Positions 11,640 to 23,829 are shown, numbered from the stretch's first letter. The stretch: 64,000 nucleotides of DNA from Hemibagrus wyckioides (GCF_019097595.1 NC_080727.1:13751501-13815500); one strand, 5' to 3'. The notes: generated by a model from the sequence alone, not told the origin. Numbers and translations are program-made.

Positions 11640-12480
11640 ACTGCCACTTGTTGATGGTGAAGGTGAAGATGAATCACTAGATTATGCACAGGTTCACGCG
11701 CTTACTAAATGAGAAAAGTGGCATCGGCTGACATGTGCGACCGCCTTCACGTCGTCTCTTTTAATAACCTGTAATACTGTAGCAGGACATTTTAGCCATC
11801 GCGAGACTGATTGATGGCCTTTGGAGCAGTACAGGAGCAAAGTAAATCGACCAAACTGCTAAACATATCAATTATTAAAAAAGGCGGGGTTCGCCTCCAG
11901 ACCTGCGGAGGAGGGGAGGAGGGGGGCAAATGGCCTTTATTTAATATCATTTCATTACCAAAGGGCAATTTATACTCTATTGACTCGAGACAGTGTCTTT
12001 TCATGTGCGGAAATTGTCTCACGTTGCAGATGAGATGTTGATTCAGGAGCCGCCACAAGAGCAAACATGACATCACATATCCGGGAAGATCGAGCAGAGG
12101 CCAGAGATGAGAGATGATATCCAGCGATGGCAGTCGATTTTCCTGGCCATTTTCCACCAAGTCAAACAATTCGGATAATTGAACAGAAAGGCGATGTTTT
12201 TCTGATACCTATCATGTGGAGGAGAATTTCGAAGCGACGTTTTCATATTATCACGCACTCTCGGATGTTTTGACACCACAAGATCCTTCACTGCCACTCA
12301 AGTCTATCAACGTCAGGAGAAGGGGCTTAGTCACAGACTCATATATTCGGATTAAATAGTCAGAGTCATTACACAGAAATGTTATTGACCTTTTAAAGAT
12401 ACAAGTTTAATAGCTTTTTTTCTCTCTCTCAAGCCGAAACAGCGGCTCTACTTATGAAGTCTCGGGAGGATTTCCTTGAA
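11640..12480. promoter_or_regulatory. Candidate conserved non-coding element, about 0.8 kb
   Basis: One of the longest unique, high-complexity blocks of the window. It mixes GC-rich words (GACCGCCTTCACGTCGTC, GGCGGGGTTCGCCTCC) with AT-rich words (CAATTATTAAAA, TTTATTTAATATCATTTCATTACC). A minus-strand open frame of 125 codons (12169-11792) crosses it, but its product contains no domain I recognise, has no splice context I can defend, and overlaps another open frame on the plus strand. It is better explained by low stop density in constrained non-coding DNA. Confidence 0.4.
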
Positions 12481-13800
12481 ACGGATTCTGTCTGTTTATA
12501 TTCGTCATCGTGTTTGGAGACGTCGTGGAGCTGAAAATGAATTACAATAAGACTACAAAGAAAACAAGGGAGGAGATCAGGATTACGAGAAAGGCCGCTA
12601 ATTTTCCGCTTGATAAAACCTGTCTTTTTTTGCACAGATCAGTTTATGATGTACTAAAGTGCAAAATCGAATCAAAAGAAGAAATAAATATCGTAATTGT
12701 GAAAGTCCAATAGGACACACAATAGCTGCAATGTTGGCTAAAATGTGCTGTTTCATGTTAAGATAAATATAATATTAAGTATATAATGTTTTTACAGAAC
12801 TTACATTTAGCTGGTTCTTTATAATGTGATAACCAATAAGCTAACTAGACAAAAAGACATTAAATATAACTAGCAGTTATACAACATTGGGCTGGTATTG
12901 GAGCAGGGTTAAACTTCAGTAGCTATCTTGGCAGTAAAATATCTGCTATGTCAGCAATAAAACCTGACAGGATATGTTGTTATAAAATAATCCCAGCCAG
13001 GGTTGTGTAATAATGCTGTTAAGTTGATTATCTAGCTACCACAACCTATCTTGAAGCATTTTATTATAACTATATAACAGCAATATCAATTCTTCCTATA
13101 TAACAGCAAAACAACAGCCATGGCATTCATTTTTTATTTTTTATATTATTTACCTGCATTCCGTGTTATAGAAGGTCCATGAGGCAAGTTTATTCCTGTT
13201 ATATTACTCTAAAATAAGCCATTAAATATAGATATCTGTCTAATTAATTGTACAGAAGGGATGATATTAATATAGCTAAATATATTTCATATATTTAACT
13301 ACTATCACTCAGTAAAATAAAGCATTAGCTAGGGTCTTGACTATAGTCATATGTTTAGTGTTGAATAAAGCAAGTTTAGAAATACAGATAGTGTTTAGTT
13401 ACACCAAATGATCGCTGATATTGTAAAAAAAATTAACTAGTTAGTGCTGGATTCTAACTATAGTAGCTAAACATAATTAGATTAAATATAACCAGATGTT
13501 TAGTGTTACACTAAAAGAGATTATAAATAAATATTTATCTTGACAGTTAACTAACTGCTATCAGGCTAAAAAAATAAAGCGTTAAATAAAGTAATGTATT
13601 AATTATCGCTTGTGTTTAGCATTACACCCTTGATAATGCTGCATGATTAATAATAAAATAAATAATAAACTTTATTTTTTAATAATTAGCTATCTAGCTT
13701 GTTAAATATAGGATTTAATCGTAGCTATTAATTTTTTTTACACTGTAAACTGAGCAAAATTTGTAACTTGAATAAGATCCTCAAGAGTCGCTACCAATAG
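12481..13800. repeat. Very AT-rich region with degenerate internal repetition
   Basis: Several words recur at irregular distances: ATTAAATATA-like (12860, 13213, 13475, 13690), a GTTTAGTGTTACAC-like word (13351, 13391, 13497, 13613), and AAAATAAAGC followed by ATTAGC or GTTAAA (13315, 13568). TAGCTA and ACTAGC words are frequent. This suggests an old, decayed tandem array or local duplications. No gene is seen. Confidence 0.35.
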
Positions 13801-13829
13801 CTGTATCTTATGTTTGTACATCCCATATC

Positions 13830-14160
13830 TGTTTCATTAACACAATTCCTTCATGCTCGAAATTTGTATGAATCCACACGAGACTCGGCATCTCCTGAGA
13901 GCGGTGAGCCGTACGGCAGGATGGGTGCACTCACTGCGGACTTTCTCACACCTGGCTGCTGTCAAAGCTGGTGCACTTATTCACCATCTCATCAGCACTT
14001 AGCTTTTTTCAATTTCAGGCCCAAGGAAGTTACAGCTCTTTGTACAAGCGCCTGCAGTAATTGAATTTGCCGCAGAAATGGCCGGCTGGAAAATTTCATT
14101 TTCTTCCCCTATCGGCCGTGTATGAGGACCGAGCAGACAGGCACCTCCCCTCTCTAAACT
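13830..14160. promoter_or_regulatory. Candidate conserved non-coding element
   Basis: Unique, balanced-composition sequence containing GAGAGCGGTGAGCCGTACGG and CAGTAATTGAATTTGCCGC words, ending at a pyrimidine-rich boundary. Inferred regulatory; no coding evidence. Confidence 0.3.
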
Positions 14161-14193
14161 TATCTTATCTCTCCCCCATCTTCCCATAATGGT

Positions 14194-14196
<3 letters not shown>

Positions 14197-14249
<53 letters not shown>

Positions 14250-14250
14250 G
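14197..14250. repeat. TC dinucleotide microsatellite
   Basis: Nearly pure CT/TC run with one interruption (TTTCT near 14231). The plus-strand frame from 14189 encodes a Leu-Ser run because of it and should not be taken as a gene. Confidence 0.9.
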
Positions 14251-14359
14251 TCTTTCTGGCTTATTCGGCAGAAGACAGACTTACTGCCTGTCTTGCCTTT
14301 CTCAATCCCTCTCTCTGTCTGCACAGCACGTTACTCCTCAGAGGGACAGCCTGGACACC

Positions 14360-15300
14360 CCCCCCCCTTACGATTCTCCCCCTTTTCCTGGTGCCTCATC
14401 CAAATCCTCAGCCTCGGATAATCTCCGTGAGCACGAGGGGCTTGTCACCGTGGCTGTTTTCCCCCCTAAATGCCTTCCACAAATAATGGTTTTCGGAATG
14501 AGCATTAACAGGCTTGATTACACGAAATGGCCCTTTTAATTTACAGCGGGCAGCTATTGATCACAGGAGTGCAGATTAAAGCGTTCAATGAAGCCGGTGA
14601 TGAGGTATTAAGCAGCCGAAGCACCTCCTCAAGGGAACCAAAGGGGGATTGCAGGAGGAGGAGGAGGAGGAGAAGGAGGAGGAGGCTGCTTGTCTGGTCT
14701 GTCTGTCGGTCGGTCGTTCGTCCCCCAGCCTGTGTACAGTTATTCCCCTGTAATGAAGTGCCTCTATGCAGCAGCATGAAGCACAGGCAGGAAAAATAGA
14801 TTGGAGATGATGAGCTCTTCAAAGTCATTTCTCGCTCTCTCATTCCGTCTCATGCCCTCGGCTCCTCGCACCGTTTTTCACGACCTCTCCCCAAAAAAAA
14901 AATTCCTGGGGATTTACTTAGCTGGACCGATGCAATTTTTATGACCTTATTGCTTTTTTACTCCGGTAATAGTTTTGAATCAATTTATCAATCCCAGGGA
15001 ACCATCAGACATGTTGCCCTCAAAGATCAAGTCCAGGTCATTTCATCAATTCACTCAGGTGCACCCAGATGGAAAGTGACGAGAAATAAATAAATAAATA
15101 AAAAGGGCGAAAAAAAAAAAAAGCACCCGCCATCCTGAAGCCTTCAAACTGGACAACATTGTAGCACAGTTATTTGTTACGGAGTTACTTTCTTATCTCT
15201 GCTACTTTCCTATAATCATCACAGAATTTATGATACTGTAATGAAAACCCCTAAATCTGGTGTCACCGTCAAGGTCTCCTCCATATGTTATCGCTCAGGA
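14360..15300. promoter_or_regulatory. Candidate conserved non-coding element block
   Basis: Unique block with words such as CGGAATGAGCATTAACAGGC, CCTTTTAATTTACAGC, CAATGAAGCCGGTGATGAGG and, after a purine GGA run (14653-14685), GACCTTATTGC and GAATCAATTTATCAATCCC. The GGA run makes a poly-Arg frame on the plus strand, which is an artefact. The regulatory role is inference. Confidence 0.35.
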
Positions 15301-16229
15301 TTTTTTTTCTTCCCCAGTGTTAAAAGCATTACATAACTTAAAGATGTCATTGAATACAAATACACGATTTGCCCAAAACAGATGACGTGTTCTAATATGA
15401 ATACAAATACAGACATGAAATAGGAGTTTCATGTTTTTTCCTGTCTATTTGATAGATCTAGTTGATCCTATCTGGACACGAATCTTGTAGGACTCAACAC
15501 AAAAAAATCACATTAGCAGGAGGTTTTTTACTTTCATGCCATGCAGGTGTGCTCATGAGCAGTGAAGCTCATGAGACAACGTTCATGTAGTGTTCCTTAG
15601 TATCTGCCTGCTCAGGGTGGTGTTGGTTTAAATTACACTTTGTTTATAGTTTGTGATAATGAATGAACTCAATACTTGTTAGAACACTACAGGCAGATAT
15701 GAACAATAATACTATATGAACAGCAGTAAAAATTACTGTTTTTATATTTCTCCAATTAAAAAAAATTCTGAAGTGGAGTGGTATAGTTCCTGAGGTTAAG
15801 CAAGTGCCAGAGCTAGAATTCACACTGCATCTGGATTTTTTCTCCCTGATGATTCTTGTGACATTGGGTTAGCTTAAAAAAATTCAACATTAAAAAAAAA
15901 CCCTCTAAATGGTGCTGACTTTGTATTTAAAGCCGAATACAAATAGAGAAATAATAAAAAAAAAAAGTCTAGTGTTTAAACTGTGGCTAAACGCTGCTTC
16001 CTGACTTCTGTTTCTTATTAGCTCCATTATCCTACACATGCTTTTACATTTACAAAAACAATTATACAGTAAAGGCAAGAATAATATCAGCTCCATTTTC
16101 TGTTCTCTCTACGGCGGAATCCGTAATCAGTTTTGGCTCCGTTTATAAATTTTATGCCCAGTTCACATTTAGTTGATTTAAAAAACATTTTCTACTGGCC
16201 ATTTTTTGAGAAAAAAAAACTCCTCCGGC
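15301..16229. other. Unassigned intergenic sequence
   Basis: No gene, RNA or known repeat recognised; several A runs near 15765, 15890 and 15955. Confidence 0.45.
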
Positions 16230-16560
16230 TCAGTCGCTGAGGATTTATTCTGTGTGTTTGAAAGTCTTTTAATTTGCCCGTATTCCCCTGATGTTCTTTC
16301 TTTGTTTGGCTTGAACAAATGCCAATTAATGTTCCATTTCCCCATGCAGGCAAATGGGATCTGAGCTCCCTAATGCAATTGTGATGAATTATCTCAAGCG
16401 GCTACTGTACATCGAGTAATCGTAATGCAATAACGTGATAATGACAAAATAGCTTTTAGTGCCTGGCTTTTAAAAGGACCTGCATTTCTTACGTGATTTA
16501 ATTTCCAGAGCATCTATCAGTAAGGGACGCTTAAATGCCTCTTTTTTTTTGTCATATTGT
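16230..16560. promoter_or_regulatory. Strong candidate conserved non-coding element
   Basis: Unique and dense in homeodomain/POU/bHLH-like words: CCAATTAATGTTCC, CAATTGTGATGAATTATC, ATCGAGTAATCGTAATGC, ACGTGATAATGAC, TTACGTGATTTAATTTCC. There is no simple repeat and no coding frame. Among all blocks in the window this looks most like an ancient vertebrate enhancer, but alignment is needed to show conservation. Confidence 0.45.
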
Positions 16561-16719
16561 GCTTTCTGTCTAAGAGGTGCAGATCACTTTCAAATTTTTA
16601 TGCTGCTTATTTTGTCATGGTGTCAGACTGTAAATATCGAGCATGTCCTACACCTAATAAAACATCTGCATCTGTATGAAGCTTAGCATATGGTGTAGTG
16701 TAAGGACATGCCCTTCACT

Positions 16720-17150
16720 GTGCCCTGGCCTTCCTCCCTCCTTTACAACAGTGCAATAAGTCTCCAAAGGCCCCGCTGGATCGGCCCCTAATGAGCCTCT
16801 TTAAGGCTGTTTGAATTTCTAATGAATAACTCAAGGCACAAAAATAAACACATTGCTATTGATCACGCCATGAGGATTTAGGATAATCTAATAAACCATA
16901 GCTGTGTGTTTGGCTCCGGCTCCGGAGCCGTGTGTTCTCACAACAGGGGGCTGCGCTCTCAGCCCTGTTATTACTGTACGCTTCGTCTCTCCAGATCAAA
17001 CCCACGGCTCTGATATCTCACACCTCCTCCTGCTCTCTGAACCGTTCACATCCCTACAGCGTGCTTCGTCAGATTTCAGCTCAAGATCCTGTCACGTGAA
17101 GTCAAAGACTTTTAATATCAAACAATTATGCCTTTTTTTAACTTAAACAA
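16720..17150. promoter_or_regulatory. Candidate conserved non-coding element
   Basis: Begins with GGCCCCGCTGGATCGGCCCC-like GC-rich sequence, then CTAATGAATAACTCAAGGC and TTGATCACGCCATGAGG. A frame at 16904-17146 covers the second half but shows no domain. Inferred from texture. Confidence 0.3.
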
Positions 17151-18699
17151 ATATCGCTTTTCTCAGCGGTGAGGAATGCTAGAGTCGGACAGAAATATAC
17201 ATTCAGATATTGTGTTTGGCCTAAATGGTAAATGAAATTGAAACATTAAGACTTTATTTTGCACATTTGTATGTAAATCAAGAACCACTAGTGAATAAGA
17301 AGCAAAACATAAATATAGAAATAATACTAATCCAGCAAATTGTTAAATGGTCGTTTTTATTAAAACTGAAATAGAAATATTAATAGAATTACTATCATTC
17401 TATCAATTCCCTGAAATTATTTGGATGGTGGGACTTTTCCTTATTCACCAAATTGTATTTCTACCAAAAGCTAAAATATTTAAACAAACTAATAGTTTTA
17501 ATAACTTTAAAAAAATACTATTATTACAATTGTCAATTCTTTTTTGTTTGGGTTGCATCAAATTAGCATTGTTTCATTTGTGTGTATTCCTACAAATGTA
17601 CAAATTTCCATTTGATTTATTTACATATATGACACTGCACTCCATTACATGGAACTCTGTACTGAGTTGCATTTCCATATTTATTCAGCTGTAATTACTC
17701 CGCCTGCATCAGTCACACGTCAGCATTATGCTGTTAGTGACAATGTAATAAATGCTAATGTGTGAAACAAAGCTTCAGCATCAAGATGTGTCACTGGATT
17801 CAGGTGTAGTGAATACTGCACTGTGAAAAACATGCAATCAATAAGAAAAAAAGATGCTAATCTGGAGCCTATAAGCCGTCATTACTTGCTGGAACGATAC
17901 ACTAGCCTTACAACTCTGGTGTAAAAGAGGATTGGATACTTATTGGATAAATTTGTGGTAAAATTGAGTTCTCAATTCATTTCAATTATTGTTTAAAAGT
18001 AACTGAAATTGATTTAGAGATCATTCCAGCAACAAAAAAGGGAAAAACTGCAGTATGAGTAAAATCTGCTTTTAACTATACATTCTTAAAGTATTTAATA
18101 GTCAGTTACACAAAAGAACCTTACTGATGTTTAATGACATTGTGTAAATGAAATTTCCAGTATTTAAAGGCATATTATCAAAATTCTTATATTATAAACT
18201 ATATTATAATAATAATTATTTATTCTAACTAATATATATTTAGTACCTCTCTTTTTAATTAGATTTTATTTTTTTTCCAGAGCAATTTAATGCCATTTGG
18301 GAGGAATATTTCTTTATTAAATATTTTATTTCTAATTTATATTGTTCCATTCTCTTTTGCCAAATATTTAATTGAAATGAGCTTTTAGCTATTTACAAAA
18401 TAAAATCCTCTTTAATTATTTAAAAACATCACTGTGTGTGTGATGAATCCCTGATCTCCATTACTGCTGCTCACAATCACATTCTTCTTTCTGCAATGAA
18501 ATAAGAAACTTCACCTAAGGATGGTTATGAAATATTACATTTTTTCATATGCAGTCAGGCTTTTTGAATTTGTACTTAATTCCCAGCTTGCTGTGTCGCG
18601 TGTCTGCTGTTAATTTGTACTTAATGTATTAAAATGTTATGCAACATGTTTGAGTAACAGATGAGTGCAGTCATGGCTGAGCTGCATGATTGATTATTC
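17151..18699. other. AT-rich intergenic sequence
   Basis: No gene recognised. The frame 17347-17694 (115 codons, plus strand) is Ile/Leu/Phe-rich because of the AT-rich base composition. It has no recognised motif and I treat it as chance. Confidence 0.45.
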
Positions 18700-18769
18700 A
18701 GTGACACTACCTGCTAGTTTTTGACTCATCCCTGTAAAATCTCTCTCTCTCTCTCAGTGTCCCGGGGGG

Positions 18770-18960
18770 TTACAGAGATCTCCGGACAGTAATAGGTCTT
18801 TAGGGTGTGTGCTAATGAATATTTAAAAAGCAGTTTACATGCAGCTGTGTCGAGCGCTCCTGGTTAAACGGTATATTAGCATCAGTCATGCACGCAGCTT
18901 TGTCTTTACAGCCAGGCAGTTTTAAGAAAGAAAAAATGTTTGTTTAGGTAATTACACAAT
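18770..18960. promoter_or_regulatory. Candidate conserved non-coding element, short
   Basis: Unique block with GTGCTAATGAATATTTAAAA, GTCGAGCGCTCC and TATTAGCATCAGTCATGC words after a CT run (18740-18757). Inferred only. Confidence 0.3.
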
Positions 18961-19141
18961 AATTAATCTAAAACATTAGCAGCTGTCCTACAAGGTTTTT
19001 TTTGGTTTGTTTGTTTGTTTGCTTGCTTGTTTTAAATGGATTGTATTTATTTATATTCATTGTGAAATTTTGGTACCAGTAAAGTTTAGTTTTCTTATAA
19101 AATAGATTGTTTATGAAAGCAGCATCTAGCTAACATACTGT

Positions 19142-19184
<43 letters not shown>

Positions 19185-19659
19185 TATATATATATATTCA
19201 TTGTCAAATTTTGGGACCTGTAAAGTTTCGATTTGTTTGTTAAATTAGTTTTTAGAACATCTAAAATTATTAAAATAATTATATTTAAACATTATTTTTA
19301 TTATACACACACTTCTAAATTATATATTATATATGTTCTTGGTGCTGGCAAAAGTTTAGGAATTCAATGTAATTTTGGGACAAGTGTTGTTTTTGCTGCC
19401 TAGTTTATACATTTATACAAATAATTTTTATTGTCCATTTTTCCATTGCAAATTCACATTGCAGAAATCGCAACATTCTTCAGCTTGTAAAACAAGCAAT
19501 TAAACAATATTTGGGAGGAAAAAAAACCCTTTACATTATTAAAATGTAGTTCTGTTATTTCAACCCATCATTTCTTCTAAACTTTTCCAACCTCCAGAAA
19601 CTCCATGTTTACTGTGTGATGCCTTCTAAAATTCCCCAGGAGGAACATCAATCTTCTTC
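18961..19659. repeat. AT-rich sequence with TTTA and TA microsatellite
   Basis: A TTTA tetranucleotide run (about 19139-19185) continues into TA units (to about 19197). The phrase ATTCATTGTSAAATTTTGG.ACC occurs on both sides of the run (19057-19078 and 19197-19218), suggesting a local duplication of about 140 bases. No gene seen. Confidence 0.6.
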
Positions 19660-19818
19660 AGCAATGGCCTTGTGGTGATGCAGCTCTTTTAAACTCGGGT
19701 GGGGGCGACACGTGGGCCAATAAAGAGGTCACGCCGGTGTGTAGCTGATCCAGTAGGGTATGTGACCTACAGAAAGAGCTCCATCAGTGCACAGGCTCTA
19801 TTATTAAACCTCCATTTC

Positions 19819-19866
<48 letters not shown>

Positions 19867-20290
19867 GGAGGTCAGCCTCAGAACGAGCATTAGGCTAAAA
19901 ACAGCTAATGTAATTTAGGAGCATAACAATGCAGGGATATCGCGAGACAATTCTATTAACAAGATATAAATCACGGCGAGGGTGAGGGAAGTGTTTTTTA
20001 ATTGATTGATGGAAAAGACCGATCTATAGGTTTTCGGAAGACTAACAGCCGTTTACCGTCTCCTCCGCAGTAAAAGATGGAAAAAAAGCAAAAAAAGAGG
20101 AGAAAGATAAGAGAATTACAGCAGGCAGGCTGGGGGATAAATTATTCAGAGAAGATAATCATTTTGTGCTGACATTACTAACGTGAAGAAGCATTTAATC
20201 TGTGTGTAGAAGAGTCCACTGCTTTCATGTAGAGGGCCTCGGTGAGGGTTTTATACAGCTGTAAAATATTCCTGCAATCAAACTTCCATG
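19660..20290. promoter_or_regulatory. Candidate conserved non-coding element, split by TC microsatellite
   Basis: Unique sequence on both sides of a TC run (19827-19860). It contains GGTGGGGGCGACACGTGGGCC (an E-box CACGTG at about 19708-19713), GAACGAGCATTAGGC, CATCGCGAGACAATTC and TAAATTATTCAGAG-like words. Inferred regulatory. Confidence 0.35.
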
Positions 20291-20689
20291 GTTCCTATTC
20301 ATTAGTCTTATAGATATCAATACAATAGTATATATTTTTTTTTAAAAAAACCAAAAACCTGTTGGATGTATTATTGTTTTAATTTAATACTTGTTGCATT
20401 TTCTGGGTGGTAATAATAATAAATAAAATTTATAGCTCATCCTGCACTAGTGTTGTGTTTATTTAATTAAATGCTCTCTTGAATCTATATGTCCCGCCCC
20501 ATGGGTGTGTCTTGCTCTACAGAAGCAGATCATTAGGAGTAAACATGGTATGTTGATGTGTTCATTGTATTACTTTTCTCTTTTCCAACCATGGCTTGCT
20601 GGAGAGAAAATGGTTCATTTGAAAGAGGACTGAATGGCCAATTCATTTCTAGCATTATACACCATAAGTAATAATGTACATACAGTTCC

Positions 20690-20930
20690 TGGGGGTTAGG
20701 GGTTCGATTCACACCTCTGCTCTCTGTGTGTAGAGTTTGAGTCTATGTGTGGGGTTTCTTCCATGTACTCTAGTTTCCTCTCTAGTCCAAAGACATGCTC
20801 TGTACGGCGACTTGCATTACTAAAGTGTTTGTAGTGTGCAAATGTGTGCCTTGCAATGGTCTGGCACCCTCTCCATGGTGTCCCAGGTTCTCCAAGAAAT
20901 ACAGAAAGTAGATGAATGGATTCATGTTAA
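20690..20930 (+). repeat. Dispersed fish repeat (PCR-like copy 1 of about five)
   Basis: Shares an ordered set of words with 37110-37345 and 43385-43645: GGTTCGATTC near the left, a GTTTCCTC..AGTCCAAAGACATG core (20770-20800), then CCTTGCAATGGTCTGGCACCCT and CATGGTGTCCC. The core is a very common teleost interspersed repeat. The copy is diverged and has no coding capacity. The transposon class is not resolved. Confidence 0.6.
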
Positions 20931-21720
20931 CTCCAACAGACATAGGTAAAGATAGCGATGAGAAATCCCTCACTGGTGAAAAAACTCTTCACTGTTTTCC
21001 ATACAGTATTTAGCTACATTCATTAAGTTACTATCAGCTCCATTCGGATTCAATGTGTGTGTGGTGTCTCTCCAAAGCTTTAGCCATTGTGTAAATCAGT
21101 CAACATGACATCATCTGCCTTTCTGTTTCATCATGAAATTCTGTATATCCATTTTATGAAATCAGATCATTAACAATGATGTTAAATAGTAGAATAAACT
21201 TCAAACATAAGGGAAAGTGGTTAGGTTTCGGTGCTAATTCCAAAAAAGCAAAAGAGCAAGAGCTAGTCACCATTTTCCAGCAATAATCAATTCTACATTA
21301 ATGAGAAAACCAGTGTAAGTAGTGGAGACATCTGAGCAAATGATGGATTCAAATTCCCAGAATGCAATGCAGCTACTGTATATGACACAGTTGCACTCAG
21401 TTATAGTAATGACTCAGTTTGAAGACTCTAGTTAGCGATCTAGATTTATAAAATGAATCATGGACGACATTAAAGATGTTAATTCAAATGATTTATAGGC
21501 AAGTCAGTCATAGAGGTCATGATTTTTGACTTTAACTCTAGTACTTTCCTGTATGGAAAGAAAAAGACAAGACAAATCAGTTCATAAACACATTCACTGA
21601 TGCAAACTAAAATCTAAACATCTACTGAAAAGAGAGACAGGAGCATGCTCATGTATTCCATGTAAACATCCTGTTTCTCCTGAAATCAACAGATGTCTCC
21701 ATCTGCCGGGGTAGCCCTCT
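20931..21720. other. Unassigned intergenic sequence
   Basis: No gene, RNA or known repeat recognised. Confidence 0.45.
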
Positions 21721-21722
21721 GT

Positions 21723-21804
21723 TCACTCACTCACTCACTCACTCATTCACTCACTCACTCACTCACTCACTCACTCACTTACTTACACACACACACACAC
21801 ACAC
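21723..21804. repeat. CACT tetranucleotide then AC dinucleotide microsatellite
   Basis: CACT units (21723-21784, one CATT interruption) run directly into AC units (21785-21804). A second AC run lies at 21946-21969. The frame at 21693-22016 is built on these repeats. Confidence 0.9.
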
Positions 21805-22019
21805 AAACATTTCTGCAATGTATACTCATATCGATCTCGGCATGGATCCCGTCGTGTCAGGATGATACACATTATTTACAAGTGTCCCTCCTCCAACATT
21901 ATCCATTTCTCACCTCTCTTCAAAGGGTGATTCAGAGGAGAAAGAAACACACACACACACACACACACAAAAAGAATAGAGACACACAAGAGCGATCTGA
22001 TAACCATCCACCATGATAA

Positions 22020-22990
22020 ATTATGAGTGTTACACAAAAGAAAATGACAAACGGGGCACAGGCGGTGGGCCGAAAGTTAACAAGGGGCTGATCTTCGGCA
22101 GCGCGCGTTATCATCTTCCCTGCGTGTTTATTGCAGTCAGCCGTCTTATTGCCCAGCATCCTGACGTTGACTGACAGCTTCTATTAAAGCAGCGTGTCCC
22201 TGCAGGGAGCAGATACATTAAATAAAACAGTTATTGCTCCTCCTTGTAAAATACGGCTGCTAAATAGCCTCTGTGAGCAAGACGCTTTTGAGTTTTAATT
22301 TGAGAGACGGCTTTCTAACAGCGGCGCAATTGACACTGGCCTTTGTTTCCCGTTTGTAATGATTGTGTACATATCACAGGTTGAATTGATGGTCCTGTCT
22401 ACTCATGGGGCTTTGTTTGGATTTAATGTGCGCTTTACCGGCAACGCCTGGACATGGATTTTTATCTCTCTCTTCTCCCTGTCTGCTCTTCCCCTCCTCT
22501 TTCCTCTCCTCTGCTCTCTTTCTCCTCATCTTGTACTCAGTTATGTCTCTTATCAGGAGCCGGTGCTCTGGAGTGGCCCAGAGCTCTCATCTGGCTACGA
22601 GATAAGGCTTTTCTTTCCATGTGGGTTGCATGCATGGCAACACAACAACACAAAGGTCCTTGTTAGAGCTCAGCTACAGAAACGAGCTCTGAACGGTGCA
22701 GTAATAATGATGTATTCGTTTCAGGACACTGATGTCCGACGTTGTCATCCTCCCCCCGTGTAGCTCGGTTATCTTGGTGCTGACAGCGGGGCAGCTGCTG
22801 CTCCTCTCCACCGTTTGGTGTCATGTCCGCCGGGTTGTGTGCGCTGCATATTAAAAGCTTGATGGAAGCAGTTAAATACGTGCTTAATGGCAAGGAGCTG
22901 GCAGAATGAAAGTACAATTGAATTAGCGCTTAAGATGGTGTGCATTACACAGCGAAGTCTCTCCTGGATGTCAGGATTCGGAAGCATGAC
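22020..22990. promoter_or_regulatory. Candidate conserved non-coding element block
   Basis: About 1 kb of unique, relatively GC-rich sequence with GGCAGCGCGCGTTATC, AGCGGCGCAATTGACAC, TTTAATGTGCGCTTTACC, and GAATTAGCGCTTAAGATGG words. Open frames on both strands cover it (for example 22359-22763 plus, 134 codons). They overlap each other and show no recognisable domain, so I do not call a gene. An unrecognised exon cannot be excluded from sequence alone. Confidence 0.35.
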
Positions 22991-23569
22991 ATGACTTAAT
23001 TAGCACAATTTTTTCTGACATTTTTATTTTATGAAGTACATCAGGCTGAAAGTGAGCACTGATGCTCCTGATATTGTATTGAAATAAGGCACATCTGAGT
23101 CAACACATCCTCTAATAATCACCGTATAGAGATCTGCAGGAAAGCTAAAATATAACTCTTTAGAATGTTGATAGCTCGGCGTTTCGCATCTTACCAATAG
23201 CTTCATCTTGAAGTTCAGAGTTTGGTGGAAGTACAAGGTGTGACAAGATGTTTTTAAGATGAACTTATTCCAATATTTTACACTTGTTTACAGAAGGTGT
23301 GGTTGAACCAAAAAAAAAGGTTGTTTACGGAGACTGTGTGATGCATGCACATAGGTTATTAGCTTCTTCATGTTCGCACTGATTGCAATTTAATGACTTT
23401 GTTGTGAGATTTTTTAAACTGCTTAGTTTAGATGAATTTTATTTTAAAACATCTACGCGCTTCCTTGATTGTAAACTCTCTTCCTAATAATAGTGACAAT
23501 GATAATCGTAATAATATTATCAATATTAATTATTCCATCCATAACAACAACTATATCTATTTCCTGACT
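22991..23569. other. AT-rich intergenic sequence
   Basis: No gene or known repeat recognised. AAT/AAC-rich low complexity near 23490-23560. Confidence 0.45.
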
Positions 23570-23750
23570 CCTCAGATGTTTGTCTCACACCTCTGTGGTT
23601 GGGGTTTGGTCATTATCTCCCTATGCTTTAGGGGTTTCCTCTGGAAATCCAGTTCAAAGACGTGTGTAGTAGGCTGACTGAATCCGTATGACTGAATTTG
23701 TCCATAGTGTGTGAATGGGTGTAAAACGTCAGGTACTGAGCGTTCACTAG
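23570..23750 (+). repeat. Degenerate copy of the dispersed fish repeat
   Basis: Diverged relative of the repeat at 20690-20930: CACACCTCTGTG, GGGGTTTCCTCTGG, CCAGTTCAAAGACGTG, GTAGGCTGACTGAATC and CCATAGTGTGTGAATGGGTGTAAA appear in the family order. The right half is missing. Confidence 0.5.
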
Positions 23751-23829
23751 CATGACTTAACTTGACTAGATGATGAGAGTTGGTCTTATATTGCCTATTT
23801 ATAGAGAATGACTGATGCTTGTTTCGGTG

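Noticed and set aside
14189..14539. 116-codon frame with Leu-Ser run resembling a signal peptide
   Set aside because: The hydrophobic run is a TC microsatellite translation.
14653..14685. Arg-rich stretch resembling a nuclear localisation signal
   Set aside because: GGA trinucleotide repeat translation; no surrounding gene.
20700..20712. GGTTCGATTC, a B-box-like word suggesting a tRNA gene
   Set aside because: Part of the dispersed repeat, with no cloverleaf around it.
21723..21804. Regularly spaced repeat considered as a CRISPR-like array
   Set aside because: Simple CACT and AC units without unique spacers; eukaryotic microsatellite.
22359..22763. 134-codon plus-strand open frame
   Set aside because: Overlaps two other plus-strand frames and sits in a balanced-composition block; product has no recognisable domain, signal or repeat, and no splice or promoter context could be argued.
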